A stretch of DNA of 64,000 nt. It comes from Staphylococcus warneri. Its GTDB lineage: Bacteria; Bacillota; Bacilli; Staphylococcales; Staphylococcaceae. The position numbers and the translations under genes were made by a program. The stretch covers positions 2,046,001-2,110,000 of the forward strand of contig NZ_LR134269.1 in NCBI RefSeq assembly GCF_900636385.1. Reading direction: 5' to 3'. Each line of letters starts with the position of its first letter. The first letter of the stretch is position 1. The notes under the pieces were generated by a model. The model saw only the letters and a program-made list of their open reading frames with translations. It was not told the DNA's origin and did no database searches. Shown piece by piece: positions 56,736-64,000 of this stretch.

Positions 56736-57242
56736 TTATTTACCTAAATCTACTCTATAAAGTTTAACATTTTTATCTTTAGGTGAATTTGAACTAAATT
56801 GATAGCTAGCATTTTTATCTTTGATATATCCAAAATTACCAGTGACATGATTATAGTGGACACGACTTGAAGCATTTGGACTTACACTACGTTTAACTGC
56901 ATTATATGTTGGCCCATTAGCTTTATTATAAGTCATAGATACACGTGTCACATGACCTCTATCTTTTTTCCCATCTGCTGTTACTAATAATACACCTTTA
57001 TTTGTTCTAAATTCATAGTAATGTTCTGAACCATTTTCATTATAAGAATAAATAGGATTGCTATATTTACCTAAGACGCTTTGCATTGATTCGCCTAATT
57101 TTACATTTTCTAATGATTGATCACCTTGTGTGATTTGTTGAACTGTTTGAATTGAATTACCAGTTGCTGCTTCAACGTGATTAACGTTTACTCCTGTGAC
57201 AACTAGACCTGAAACAAGTAATGATGCCATTAACTTTTTCAT
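56736..57242 (-). CDS. Small secreted protein, CAP-associated-domain-like
   Basis: A 168-residue secreted protein. The signal peptide MKKLMASLLVSGLVVTGVN ends near residue 26 (VEAA). The mature part begins with VKLGESMQSVLGKYSNPIYS and YYEFRTNKGVLLVTADG, a pattern resembling domains of the CAP-associated or DUF4309 type in which LG-x-S/T-x-x-x-V-x-x-x-x-G-x-P is followed by beta strands. It is basic overall. The ATG at 57242 follows AAGGAGAGAG. The role is unknown; the resemblance is tentative. Confidence 0.7.
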   Translation of the reverse strand: MKKLMASLLVSGLVVTGVNVNHVEAATGNSIQTVQQITQGDQSLENVKLGESMQSVLGKYSNPIYSYNENGSEHYYEFRTNKGVLLVTADGKKDRGHVTRVSMTYNKANGPTYNAVKRSVSPNASSRVHYNHVTGNFGYIKDKNASYQFSSNSPKDKNVKLYRVDLGK

Positions 57243-57383
57243 AAGCACTCTCTCCTTTATATCAATATCTCTTTCTTGTGCTTAATCACAGTATACTACA
57301 AATATTACTAATATGACAACATCATTACAAAAATGTTACAAATTTTAATACTTAAGTCGTAGTTATCTATCAAACCTCAATCA

Positions 57384-58190
57384 TTAATTATGATTTTTTC
57401 TAATTGGGCAATGGTCAGTAATAAATTGCGTTACATCCTCAATAAATCGTTGTTCTTCTTCTACAAATGGATATAAACTTGAAGTATTATATACTAAAAA
57501 GTCACCATGTTCGATTAAATCTACAACTTCTTTAGCTTCAAGTGTTGTCGTTCTTTCGCCGTATTCTCCTGCAATAATTAATGTAGGCGCCGCTACTTTT
57601 GAAAAAACATCGGAAATACCTGTTGATTTAAATACATCTTCTATTGCTTGAATTTCTTCTTTAGTTGAAATTGAATTTGTGTCTTCGACATGTTTTAAAA
57701 ACTTGTTCATTTTACGTGGTTTGTAATATTTTTTATCATTTAAGAATTTCGATTGCTTTTCATCATCCCAGTTACGAATGGTATGGGCATATTTTCTAAA
57801 CAAACGCTCTTCTGGTAGCTCTCCTTCAACTGACGTTGGATTAACAAATGTTAATGAAGATACATAGCCAGGATATCTTACTGATAAATCTGCAATAATC
57901 ATGGCAGCCATTTCGTGTCCAATAAAAGCGGCTTGATCGATATATATAAAGTCTAGTAATGCGATAATATCATCCGCAAATTCTTGGAATGCGATATGTC
58001 TCGGTTTGTCAGAATACCCATGACCTCTTAAATCAATCAGTACCACTTGGAATGACTTCGCTAACTTTTTAGCTACGTCATTAAATACCGTATAATTATC
58101 GTAAGCAGTGTGAATCAACACAACTGGGTATCCTTCACCTAATTTATTGTAATGTAGTGTTGTACCATCATTTCTAGTAAATAAATCCAT
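57384..58190 (-). CDS. Alpha/beta hydrolase
   Basis: A 268-residue alpha/beta hydrolase of the same general type as the one at 54.4 kb. The oxyanion segment VVLIHTAYDNY replaces the usual HG with HT, and the nucleophile elbow IGHEMAAM (Gly-His-Glu-Met) lacks the usual Ser or Asp at the central position. A late His is not evident where expected (YPFVEEEQRF). This copy may therefore not be a standard hydrolase. It overlaps the HAD gene by 17 bases, so the two are coupled and may act on related compounds. Confidence 0.75.
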   Translation of the reverse strand: MDLFTRNDGTTLHYNKLGEGYPVVLIHTAYDNYTVFNDVAKKLAKSFQVVLIDLRGHGYSDKPRHIAFQEFADDIIALLDFIYIDQAAFIGHEMAAMIIADLSVRYPGYVSSLTFVNPTSVEGELPEERLFRKYAHTIRNWDDEKQSKFLNDKKYYKPRKMNKFLKHVEDTNSISTKEEIQAIEDVFKSTGISDVFSKVAAPTLIIAGEYGERTTTLEAKEVVDLIEHGDFLVYNTSSLYPFVEEEQRFIEDVTQFITDHCPIRKNHN

Positions 58191-58896
58191 TAGATCGTTC
58201 TCCTTCTAAATTAAAATTCTTCGGCAAAATATCCAGTAATTCTTCAATCGTGGTAATGGTAAAATCAACTTCCTCTTCAAGCGGTTCTATTTCTGCATCT
58301 TCTTGTTTGAACCAAACACTTACCATTCCCATTGCACGTGCTGGTGCAACATCGTTTAAAGCATCGTCTCCAACATACATAATTTCATCTGCTTTGACAT
58401 CTAATTGATCAATCATATCCTCAAATATCTTTGGGTGTGGTTTACGAAACCCTACAGTTTCAGATGTCGATAAATAATTAATGACATGCATGATACCTAA
58501 TGAGTGTAGTCTAAATTGTTTAATTTTAGATTTACCATTTGCAATGACCCCAATAAGATAATCTGCTTTAGATAATCGTTCTAGTGTATATAACGTGTCA
58601 TAATATGGAAATACATAACGATAAAAATGCATCTCAAAATCATTAAATAGGTCTTTCCAGGTTAAACGATCGATATGAAATTGTTTAATAATAGCTTTAT
58701 ATAAATCTGGCTTGTCATTGTCTTCATCATCATCTAACTCAATGAACTTATTCTTAAAATCAGCTAATTGTACATGTACAAAATAATCATGAAATCTTTC
58801 ATATTGTTCTTCAATAAATTTCTCACGTGATTTTACTCTATCTAGCAATGTGCCTTCTAAATCGAATACAATTGCTTTTATATGACTCAAATCCAT
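58174..58896 (-). CDS. HAD family hydrolase (phosphatase)
   Basis: A 240-residue HAD-superfamily protein. Motif I is VFDLEGTLLDR with nucleophile Asp11; the usual DxD is D-x-E (Asp11, Glu13), which is less common. Motif II is VIANGKSK, motif III lysine is in GFRKPHP, and motif IV is YVGDDALNDV. A four-helix cap lies between motifs I and II (about 18-95). It is likely a phosphatase for a small molecule. It has a GAGG site and overlaps the hydrolase gene. Confidence 0.8.
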   Translation of the reverse strand: MDLSHIKAIVFDLEGTLLDRVKSREKFIEEQYERFHDYFVHVQLADFKNKFIELDDDEDNDKPDLYKAIIKQFHIDRLTWKDLFNDFEMHFYRYVFPYYDTLYTLERLSKADYLIGVIANGKSKIKQFRLHSLGIMHVINYLSTSETVGFRKPHPKIFEDMIDQLDVKADEIMYVGDDALNDVAPARAMGMVSVWFKQEDAEIEPLEEEVDFTITTIEELLDILPKNFNLEGERSNGFIY

Positions 58897-58948
58897 CTTT
58901 TTAACCTCTTCATCGTTTATTAATTCTTATTTTAGCAAATGAATGACA

Positions 58949-59899
58949 TTAGCGTAATACTTTAGATTGCGATAATAAAATATAACATAATACCGGAATA
59001 CCTAATAACGCCATAATAATACTAGCCGGCACTTGTATTGGATGTATCAAAATACTACCTATAAAATCAGCTAACGCCATCACTATTGCACCAATGATGA
59101 TATTTAAAACCATTTGCATTCCGAGCTCAAAACGCCAATAATAACGTCGAATCAATTGAGGCACAATCATGCCAATGAAGCCAATAATGCCTACATAAGC
59201 GACTACAACAGCTGTGACAACAGAGGCTATGGTAAGTACCATAAAGGTCATACGTTGTACATTTAAACCTAACGATTGACCTTTCAACTCTCCTAGTTGC
59301 AATAATTTAATTGGACGTAATAATAATCCTAGCCCCATAACTGACAATGCCAATACAATGGCTATGATGATATCATTTTCAATTTCTGCAGAAGCAAAGC
59401 CGCCAAATAAATAATTCGCCACTGTATTTAACTTCTGCGGTTTTATCAATATCAATATATATAATAAAGCATTAAATAATGCCCCTATCATTAACCCAAG
59501 TAGAATCAATACACGGACAGGATAACCTGTAGATAACGTCATTGTTAGACTTAATACAATAATTAGCGTTATGAGGCTAAACCCTATAGAAAAGAATGGG
59601 ATCCATAAAAAACTCAACCCTAAAAATAAGGCTAATCCTGAGCCAAACGTAGCACCACTGGCTAAACCCAATGTAAAACTATCTGCAAGTGGATTATTGA
59701 GTACCGTCTGAAACATTTGCCCAGCCAATGTTAATGTCGCTCCGGTAAGCAATGCTTCTAACACCCTAGATAGTCTTACTTTCAATAAAATCGTTTGGTT
59801 AAATGGATCAGACAGATCACCAATTTGCCACATTAAACTCATTAATATGGTGCCAATTAAAATCAATGTCCAAATTAAAATAACCTTTATCTTTTTCAT
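58949..59899 (-). CDS. FecCD-family iron/cobalamin ABC permease
   Basis: A 316-residue permease of the FecCD (BtuC) family with about nine or ten helices. Motifs are KVRLSRVLEALLTGATLTLA near 41, NPLADSFTLGLASGATFGSG near 69 and the coupling loop GFIGMIVPQLIRRYY near 240. It would import iron-siderophore, heme or cobalamin as a homodimer. No ABC ATPase gene lies beside it; FhuC could supply the energy, as shown for other orphan systems in S. aureus. Substrate unknown. No Fur box was seen upstream. Confidence 0.85.
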   Translation of the reverse strand: MKKIKVILIWTLILIGTILMSLMWQIGDLSDPFNQTILLKVRLSRVLEALLTGATLTLAGQMFQTVLNNPLADSFTLGLASGATFGSGLALFLGLSFLWIPFFSIGFSLITLIIVLSLTMTLSTGYPVRVLILLGLMIGALFNALLYILILIKPQKLNTVANYLFGGFASAEIENDIIIAIVLALSVMGLGLLLRPIKLLQLGELKGQSLGLNVQRMTFMVLTIASVVTAVVVAYVGIIGFIGMIVPQLIRRYYWRFELGMQMVLNIIIGAIVMALADFIGSILIHPIQVPASIIMALLGIPVLCYILLSQSKVLR

Positions 59900-59960
59900 A
59901 ATACGCTCTTTTCTAATTACTTTTTCGTTATTGTGCCCATCATAACAAACTTTAAATCAA

Positions 59961-60037
59961 AAAAGTACTAGTCTCACATTGACATAGCTAACTGACATCG
60001 TTCATTTTAGATCTGCATCATGTGTACTAGTACTTTT
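59961..60037 (-). terminator. Terminator/hairpin between binding protein and permease
   Basis: The perfect arms AAAAGTACTAGT (59961-59972) and ACTAGTACTTTT (60026-60037) enclose a 53-base loop with TCACAT/ATGTG pairing. It lies after the binding-protein gene and before the permease gene, so it may limit read-through between them. Confidence 0.75.
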
Positions 60038-60045
60038 AGAAATCA

Positions 60046-60942
60046 TTATTTTTTATAAATAGCATCTCTTAGTTCTTTTAAACCATCGTCTATTCTTGGT
60101 CCAGGACGTGATATTTCATCACCATTAACTGTTGTAATACGATGATGTTTCACAGCATTCGTTTTATCAAAACCACCACGTTTTGCAATGATTTTTTCAT
60201 ATTCAGCCTGTGACTTTCCTTCCGTAGATATCAAAATATCTGGATTGTGTTTGACGATGCTTTCTTTACTGACTGATTTCCAACCATCAATATCTTCAAA
60301 GCTATTTTTAGCATCTAATTGTTTTAACATATCATCAAAGAATGTATGTTTACCGGCAGTGTATATTTCTGGTTGAGATGATACTTCCATAAATACTTTT
60401 GGTTGCTTATGATGTTTCGGAATTGATTGAACCACTTTGTCGACATTATCTTTAGTTTCTTTTACTAATTGATTGGCTTGCTTTTCACGATGGGTTAACT
60501 TCCCAATTGATTTAAACGTTTCATATGTTTCTTTCAGTGATTGTGCATCTTTAACGTAAACGACTTTAACACCCTCTTTTTTCAAAGCATCTAAAACCTT
60601 GCCCGAAGATGATTTTTGAGATTCGTGTGCTAATATTAAATCAGGTTTTGCCTTTAACAAGGCTTCTTTATTCAAATTCATCGCATCAAATTGCTTTTTC
60701 CCTTTTTTAACACTTTTAGGATAGTCATCGACGGTAGACACACCCACAATACGATTTCCAAGTCCAAGTTCATATAAAATTTCAGTATTACTTGGCATCA
60801 ATGAAACAATACGGTGATACGGCGTTTTACCTGTATTAGATTGATTTTTAGAACCTTTGTCTGATTGATGCTGATCATTTTGGCTGCATCCTGCAAGAAT
60901 GATTACTAATGATATAATAATTAACCAGAAATTACGTTTCAT
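60046..60942 (-). CDS. Substrate-binding lipoprotein of iron/cobalamin type
   Basis: A 298-residue class III (BtuF/FecB-like) binding lipoprotein. The signal ends at the lipobox ILAGC with Cys19. The N-terminal lobe begins HRIVSLMPSNTEILYELGLG and VVGVSTVDDYP, and a long backbone helix follows near 150. Such proteins feed FecCD permeases, here the gene downstream; the two are separated by a hairpin. Related S. aureus proteins at this locus have no proven ligand; iron chelate, heme or cobalamin are options. Confidence 0.85.
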   Translation of the reverse strand: MKRNFWLIIISLVIILAGCSQNDQHQSDKGSKNQSNTGKTPYHRIVSLMPSNTEILYELGLGNRIVGVSTVDDYPKSVKKGKKQFDAMNLNKEALLKAKPDLILAHESQKSSSGKVLDALKKEGVKVVYVKDAQSLKETYETFKSIGKLTHREKQANQLVKETKDNVDKVVQSIPKHHKQPKVFMEVSSQPEIYTAGKHTFFDDMLKQLDAKNSFEDIDGWKSVSKESIVKHNPDILISTEGKSQAEYEKIIAKRGGFDKTNAVKHHRITTVNGDEISRPGPRIDDGLKELRDAIYKK

Positions 60943-61050
60943 GTTTACTCATTCCATTCATTTTTATTTTAATATGTATATTACTTCATTTTATCATATC
61001 AAATTCCACATATTTTTCATTAGCTTTTTAATCATTTTAAATTTTTTAAT

Positions 61051-61090
61051 AAAAATATCCCATCACTATGCTTTATAGTAATAGGATATT
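61051..61090 (-). terminator. Terminator of the MATE gene
   Basis: AATATCCCATCACTAT (61054-61069) and ATAGTAATAGGATATT (61075-61090) pair with two mismatches; the A-run at 61051-61055 reads as U on the minus strand. Confidence 0.75.
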
Positions 61091-61134
61091 CCAAGTATGA
61101 TAATTGATATTTTAATGTTATTTTTTAACCTTTT

Positions 61135-62481
61135 CTAATCATGATCTTCAAGTATAATTTTTTGGTCCCATTTCCCAAATTGATAATAGGCAAATGCAAA
61201 TAAACTACTTATGATAAAACCTATACCCATGCCCATACCAATACCTGTTTGACCAAACATTTTTGAGAATACCTCTGTTAATGGAAAACGTAGTATCCAA
61301 AATGAAATAATATTTAACACTAACACTTGGTACATTGCTCCAGATGCCCTTACGATACCATTTAATACAAAATTCAATCCTAAAAATGGATAACAAAGCG
61401 CTACAATACGTAAATAGTGACTACCGAAATCAACAGCTTGTTGATCCTGAATAAAGAATTTAATAGCAAATTCAGCTACTACCATTACAACTAAAGCAAT
61501 GCTAATCATAATAGCAAAATTATATAATGCTGATACTTTAGCTATTTGACGAACTCTCTTCCAATTACCGAAACCTATATTCTGACCTGCCATACTATTC
61601 ACTGCAGTTCCAAGTGCCATTGCCGGTAACATAATTAAACTGTCTAACCTTTGAGAAGCACTAAATCCTGCTACTGTATCACCACCAAATTGGGTAACCA
61701 CACTAAGTATAGCAGCATTGCCACCTTGAATGACTGCCATCTGTAAGCCTGCGGGTATACCTAATTTCAAAATTAAGATGACTTCATCTTTTTGAGGCAG
61801 TTTAGGGACTGTAAAAGGAATAAGTTGATGCTTAAGTGAATGATATAAACTATACAGAAAAGCTAGGCCTTGTGATACGACTGTCGATAATGCGGCACCA
61901 ACCATACCTAATTGAAAAACACCAATAAATAATGGCGCTAAAATAGCATTAAGTACTACTGCTAAAAATACAATACGCATGGGTGTCTTACTATCTCCAA
62001 GTGCGCGAGATACCGTATTTACAAAGTTATAACCAAATAAGAATAAAATACCTAAAAAACTAATTTGTAAATATGTCGTTGCTTGTCCTAATAAAGTAGC
62101 TGGCGTACCGATTAATAATAGTAAGTGTTTTGAAAATATGAATCCAATCACACCAAATATCAATGCCATCGACGTCATTACAACAACAAATGCATTTAAA
62201 TATTGCTTAAGCCCCCTATAATCCTTTTTACCGTAATATTGAGATAATATCGTTAAAACTGCATTATTTAAACCTAAAATAAATGAAAGTATCGTTATTA
62301 AAATAGTAGTAGAAATCGCCACAGCGCCTAGCGCGTGAGCCCCTAATAAATTCCCAACCCATAAACTATCTATAATTTGAAACGAGGTTTGAAGTAGATT
62401 GGTTAACATGATGGGACCTGAGAACAAAACCAAACCTTTGAATATATTGCCATGTGTAAAATCACGTTGTTTACTCGGCAT
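61135..62481 (-). CDS. MATE family efflux transporter
   Basis: A 448-residue MATE (DinF/NorM superfamily) exporter with twelve predicted helices. The halves are similar: SGPIMLTNLLQTSFQIIDSL near 22 and GIPAGLQMAVIQGGNAAI near 243, with the family feature WVGNLLGAHALGAVAIS near 42. It would expel cationic compounds in exchange for Na+ or H+. It is not MepA by context, since mepR and mepB are absent. It has an AAAGGGG site and a terminator. Substrates unknown. Confidence 0.88.
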   Translation of the reverse strand: MPSKQRDFTHGNIFKGLVLFSGPIMLTNLLQTSFQIIDSLWVGNLLGAHALGAVAISTTILITILSFILGLNNAVLTILSQYYGKKDYRGLKQYLNAFVVVMTSMALIFGVIGFIFSKHLLLLIGTPATLLGQATTYLQISFLGILFLFGYNFVNTVSRALGDSKTPMRIVFLAVVLNAILAPLFIGVFQLGMVGAALSTVVSQGLAFLYSLYHSLKHQLIPFTVPKLPQKDEVILILKLGIPAGLQMAVIQGGNAAILSVVTQFGGDTVAGFSASQRLDSLIMLPAMALGTAVNSMAGQNIGFGNWKRVRQIAKVSALYNFAIMISIALVVMVVAEFAIKFFIQDQQAVDFGSHYLRIVALCYPFLGLNFVLNGIVRASGAMYQVLVLNIISFWILRFPLTEVFSKMFGQTGIGMGMGIGFIISSLFAFAYYQFGKWDQKIILEDHD

Positions 62482-62591
62482 TCAGACAACCCCTTTGTAT
62501 TTGTAACTTTTCATATATCAATTCATTTATGATATCTATTCCCATATATCATGTCAATTTAACCCATATGAGAAATTAAGCCATACAAAAT

Positions 62592-62629
62592 AAAAAACTG
62601 CACTACAAGTAGACAAACTTGTAATGCAG
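62592..62629 (-). terminator. Terminator of the DUF805 gene
   Basis: CTGCACTACAAGT (62598-62610) and ACTTGTAATGCAG (62617-62629) form a stem with one mismatch; the A-run at 62592-62596 reads as U on the minus strand. Confidence 0.85.
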
Positions 62630-62654
62630 TAGATTGAAGTTCATTTGATATCTT

Positions 62655-63164
62655 TTATGCTTCATACATGTGTTCTTTAGGATTTGGTCCATATTGGTTC
62701 GTACCTTTTTCACTGTCTTGAATACAATACACTAATGCCATAATTGAAATAACAATACTTCCAATGGCAAATATAATTGCCATAATTGCTAATACAATGA
62801 TGACAACAATATTTAAATGCTCTAGTTGAGAAAACCATCCATAGTCATTTGCCATTTGATTTATCGGATTTAAAAGGGTTAATACTAAATAGATGACGGG
62901 TATCGTTTTACCTTTTCCAATATCATGAAATCGTCTTACCGAAATTGTAAACATCGGTACTGTAAAAATGAGATACACGATATAAAAGACTATGTCATAA
63001 ATGATTTTCCCATGTTGAAGTGGTACTAATATTAACGATGCAATAATCGCAATCATTAATAAACAAATCATGTTAATTAAAACCGGCCACCAAAAATCTT
63101 TTCTTCGTGTCCTACCTTCTAATATCAATGCATTTTGCCAAAACGCTTTATAAGACCTTAACAT
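62655..63164 (-). CDS. DUF805 family membrane protein
   Basis: A 169-residue DUF805 protein. The N-terminus SYKAFWQNALILEGRTRRKDFWW is a strong family signature (the F-x-G-R-x-R-R-x-x-F/Y-W motif), and SVRRFHDIGKGK near 78 is the second. It has four membrane helices and a cytosolic tail ending QYGPNPKEHM, also typical. The function of DUF805 proteins is not established. It is monocistronic with its own terminator. Confidence 0.85.
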   Translation of the reverse strand: MLRSYKAFWQNALILEGRTRRKDFWWPVLINMICLLMIAIIASLILVPLQHGKIIYDIVFYIVYLIFTVPMFTISVRRFHDIGKGKTIPVIYLVLTLLNPINQMANDYGWFSQLEHLNIVVIIVLAIMAIIFAIGSIVISIMALVYCIQDSEKGTNQYGPNPKEHMYEA

Positions 63165-63296
63165 TTTCTACCCCTTTCACAAAAATTTATTTCAATATCT
63201 ATTATATAATTTATCAATTATCATTCAATATGACTAGAATTTTTCAATTAATTAAAAAACAAATTTACTTTAAAAGAACCAATACATTTTGGTCGT

Positions 63297-63944
63297 CTAA
63301 TCATTTACAGATGATTCAAAATAAGTATCTAAAAATGTATAATGTGTACCATTCTTAATATTAAAGTAATTTTTACCGAAGTTATCTAACAATGCGTGGA
63401 ATTCATTCGCATCTTGATTGGTAAATGTTGAAGGTAATTGTATTTCTTTTTTAAATTTATCGTAACTATCCGTATTCGCATAACCGAGTTTGGCATATAA
63501 TCGTCTCGTGTAACTATCTGGGATAAACTCTACCCCACCAAAAATATACACGATCAATACATCCGCTGTTTCACTACCAATGCCTCGTATACTTAATAAT
63601 TCTTTTCTAAGATCATCCCTATATTGTGTAACAATACGGTCATAATCAAAATGATGTTGATCTAACCATGAGAATAATGCAAGAATCGCTTTAGCCTTAT
63701 TTTTATAGAAACCACTTGATTTAATCACCATTTGTAAGTTTTCTAATGGCATATTTAATATATATTTTGGGTTAAAATCCGTTGCTTCTTTTAATGATTG
63801 TAAAGCTAAATCAGCATTTCTCCAATTGGTATTTTGAACAAGGATTGCTCCTAACATCATTTCAATATTACTGTCTGCAGGCCACCAATGTTGGGGTCCC
63901 ATGTTTTGATATAAAATGTTATATAATTCTTCTGTTTGTAACAA
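63297..63944 (-). CDS. HhH-GPD DNA glycosylase (endonuclease III-like)
   Basis: A protein of about 216 residues with the helix-hairpin-helix-GPD fold of base-excision repair. The N-terminal LVQNTNWRNADLAL, the HhH loop LLSIRGIGSETADVLIVY and the catalytic Asp (Asp147 counting from the upstream ATG) in FIPDSYTRR are visible. The lysine used by bifunctional endonuclease III is Glu here, and the C-terminal four-cysteine iron-sulfur motif is absent. It more resembles the monofunctional MagIII type (3-methyladenine). A TTG at 63944 follows GGGGGA; the ATG at 63956 would lack a ribosome site. Confidence 0.8.
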   Translation of the reverse strand: MLQTEELYNILYQNMGPQHWWPADSNIEMMLGAILVQNTNWRNADLALQSLKEATDFNPKYILNMPLENLQMVIKSSGFYKNKAKAILALFSWLDQHHFDYDRIVTQYRDDLRKELLSIRGIGSETADVLIVYIFGGVEFIPDSYTRRLYAKLGYANTDSYDKFKKEIQLPSTFTNQDANEFHALLDNFGKNYFNIKNGTHYTFLDTYFESSVND

Positions 63945-64000
63945 AATATCCCCCATTTACATAGTCATAAAAACACCCTTATAACTGTAGTAGCTATAAG

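Noticed and set aside
63107..63358. 83-residue plus-strand frame between the DUF805 and glycosylase genes
   Set aside because: It overlaps the ends of both neighbouring genes on the other strand, lacks a ribosome site and has AT-rich low-complexity composition.

Overview
This window is chromosomal DNA of a low-GC Gram-positive coccus and is almost certainly Staphylococcus. Recognisable genes include sarA, sarX, rbf, graXRS-vraFG, the tag/tar teichoic acid genes, pbp4/abcA, mntABC/mntR, the second Mnh antiporter and fhuCBG, in the order known from the S. aureus core chromosome. Several proteins differ visibly from the S. aureus versions I remember, and there is a 160-bp tandem intergenic repeat that I do not associate with S. 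aureus. A coagulase-negative species is therefore likely, but I cannot name it from sequence alone.

Layout. 1-4.4 kb: a truncated gene, a DUF985 cupin, a YebC-type regulator, then SarX and Rbf, two regulators linked to biofilm. 4.7-10.1 kb: a BI-1 family membrane protein, a secreted LysM-LysM-CHAP wall hydrolase with a WalR-type box, a patatin-like protein, the phosphate transporter PitA with its DUF47 partner, and a DUF1398 protein. 10.2-15.6 kb: graX-graR-graS-vraF-vraG, the cationic-peptide sensing and defence module. 15.7-29.2 kb: an acetyltransferase, a membrane-anchored esterase, a YkvI-type transporter, dhaKLM, Fur-boxed fhuCBG, a YitT protein, a candidate small RNA, nupC and abcA. 29.4-36.6 kb: pbp4 and wall teichoic acid genes tagD-tagX-tagB-tagG, divergent tagH, convergent tagA. 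36.8-41.6 kb: an M50-type membrane protein, mntR, mntABC with a DtxR-type operator, and a structured 3' region matching the position of RsaC. 41.6-50.0 kb: a CPA1 Na+/H+ antiporter and the seven-gene mnhA2-G2 operon. 50-54.1 kb: a recombinase-like protein lacking key catalytic residues, a DUF1659/DUF2922 pair, a YdcZ-type protein, an orphan HlyD-like adaptor, and sarA. 54.4-64 kb: two alpha/beta hydrolases, a HAD phosphatase, a secreted small protein, a FecCD permease and a separate substrate-binding lipoprotein with no adjacent ATPase, a MATE exporter, a DUF805 protein and a HhH-GPD DNA glycosylase. The 160-bp structured tandem repeat lies at about 55.2-55.6 kb.

The common theme is envelope and ion homeostasis: teichoic acid synthesis and export, wall remodelling, peptide resistance, and phosphate, Mn, Fe and Na handling, with global regulators (SarA, SarX, Rbf, GraRS, MntR) interspersed. 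No phage, IS element, CRISPR array, tRNA or rRNA was seen. The least explained parts are non-coding: the 160-bp repeat, the three-stem RNA candidate near 25.8 kb and the mntC 3' region.
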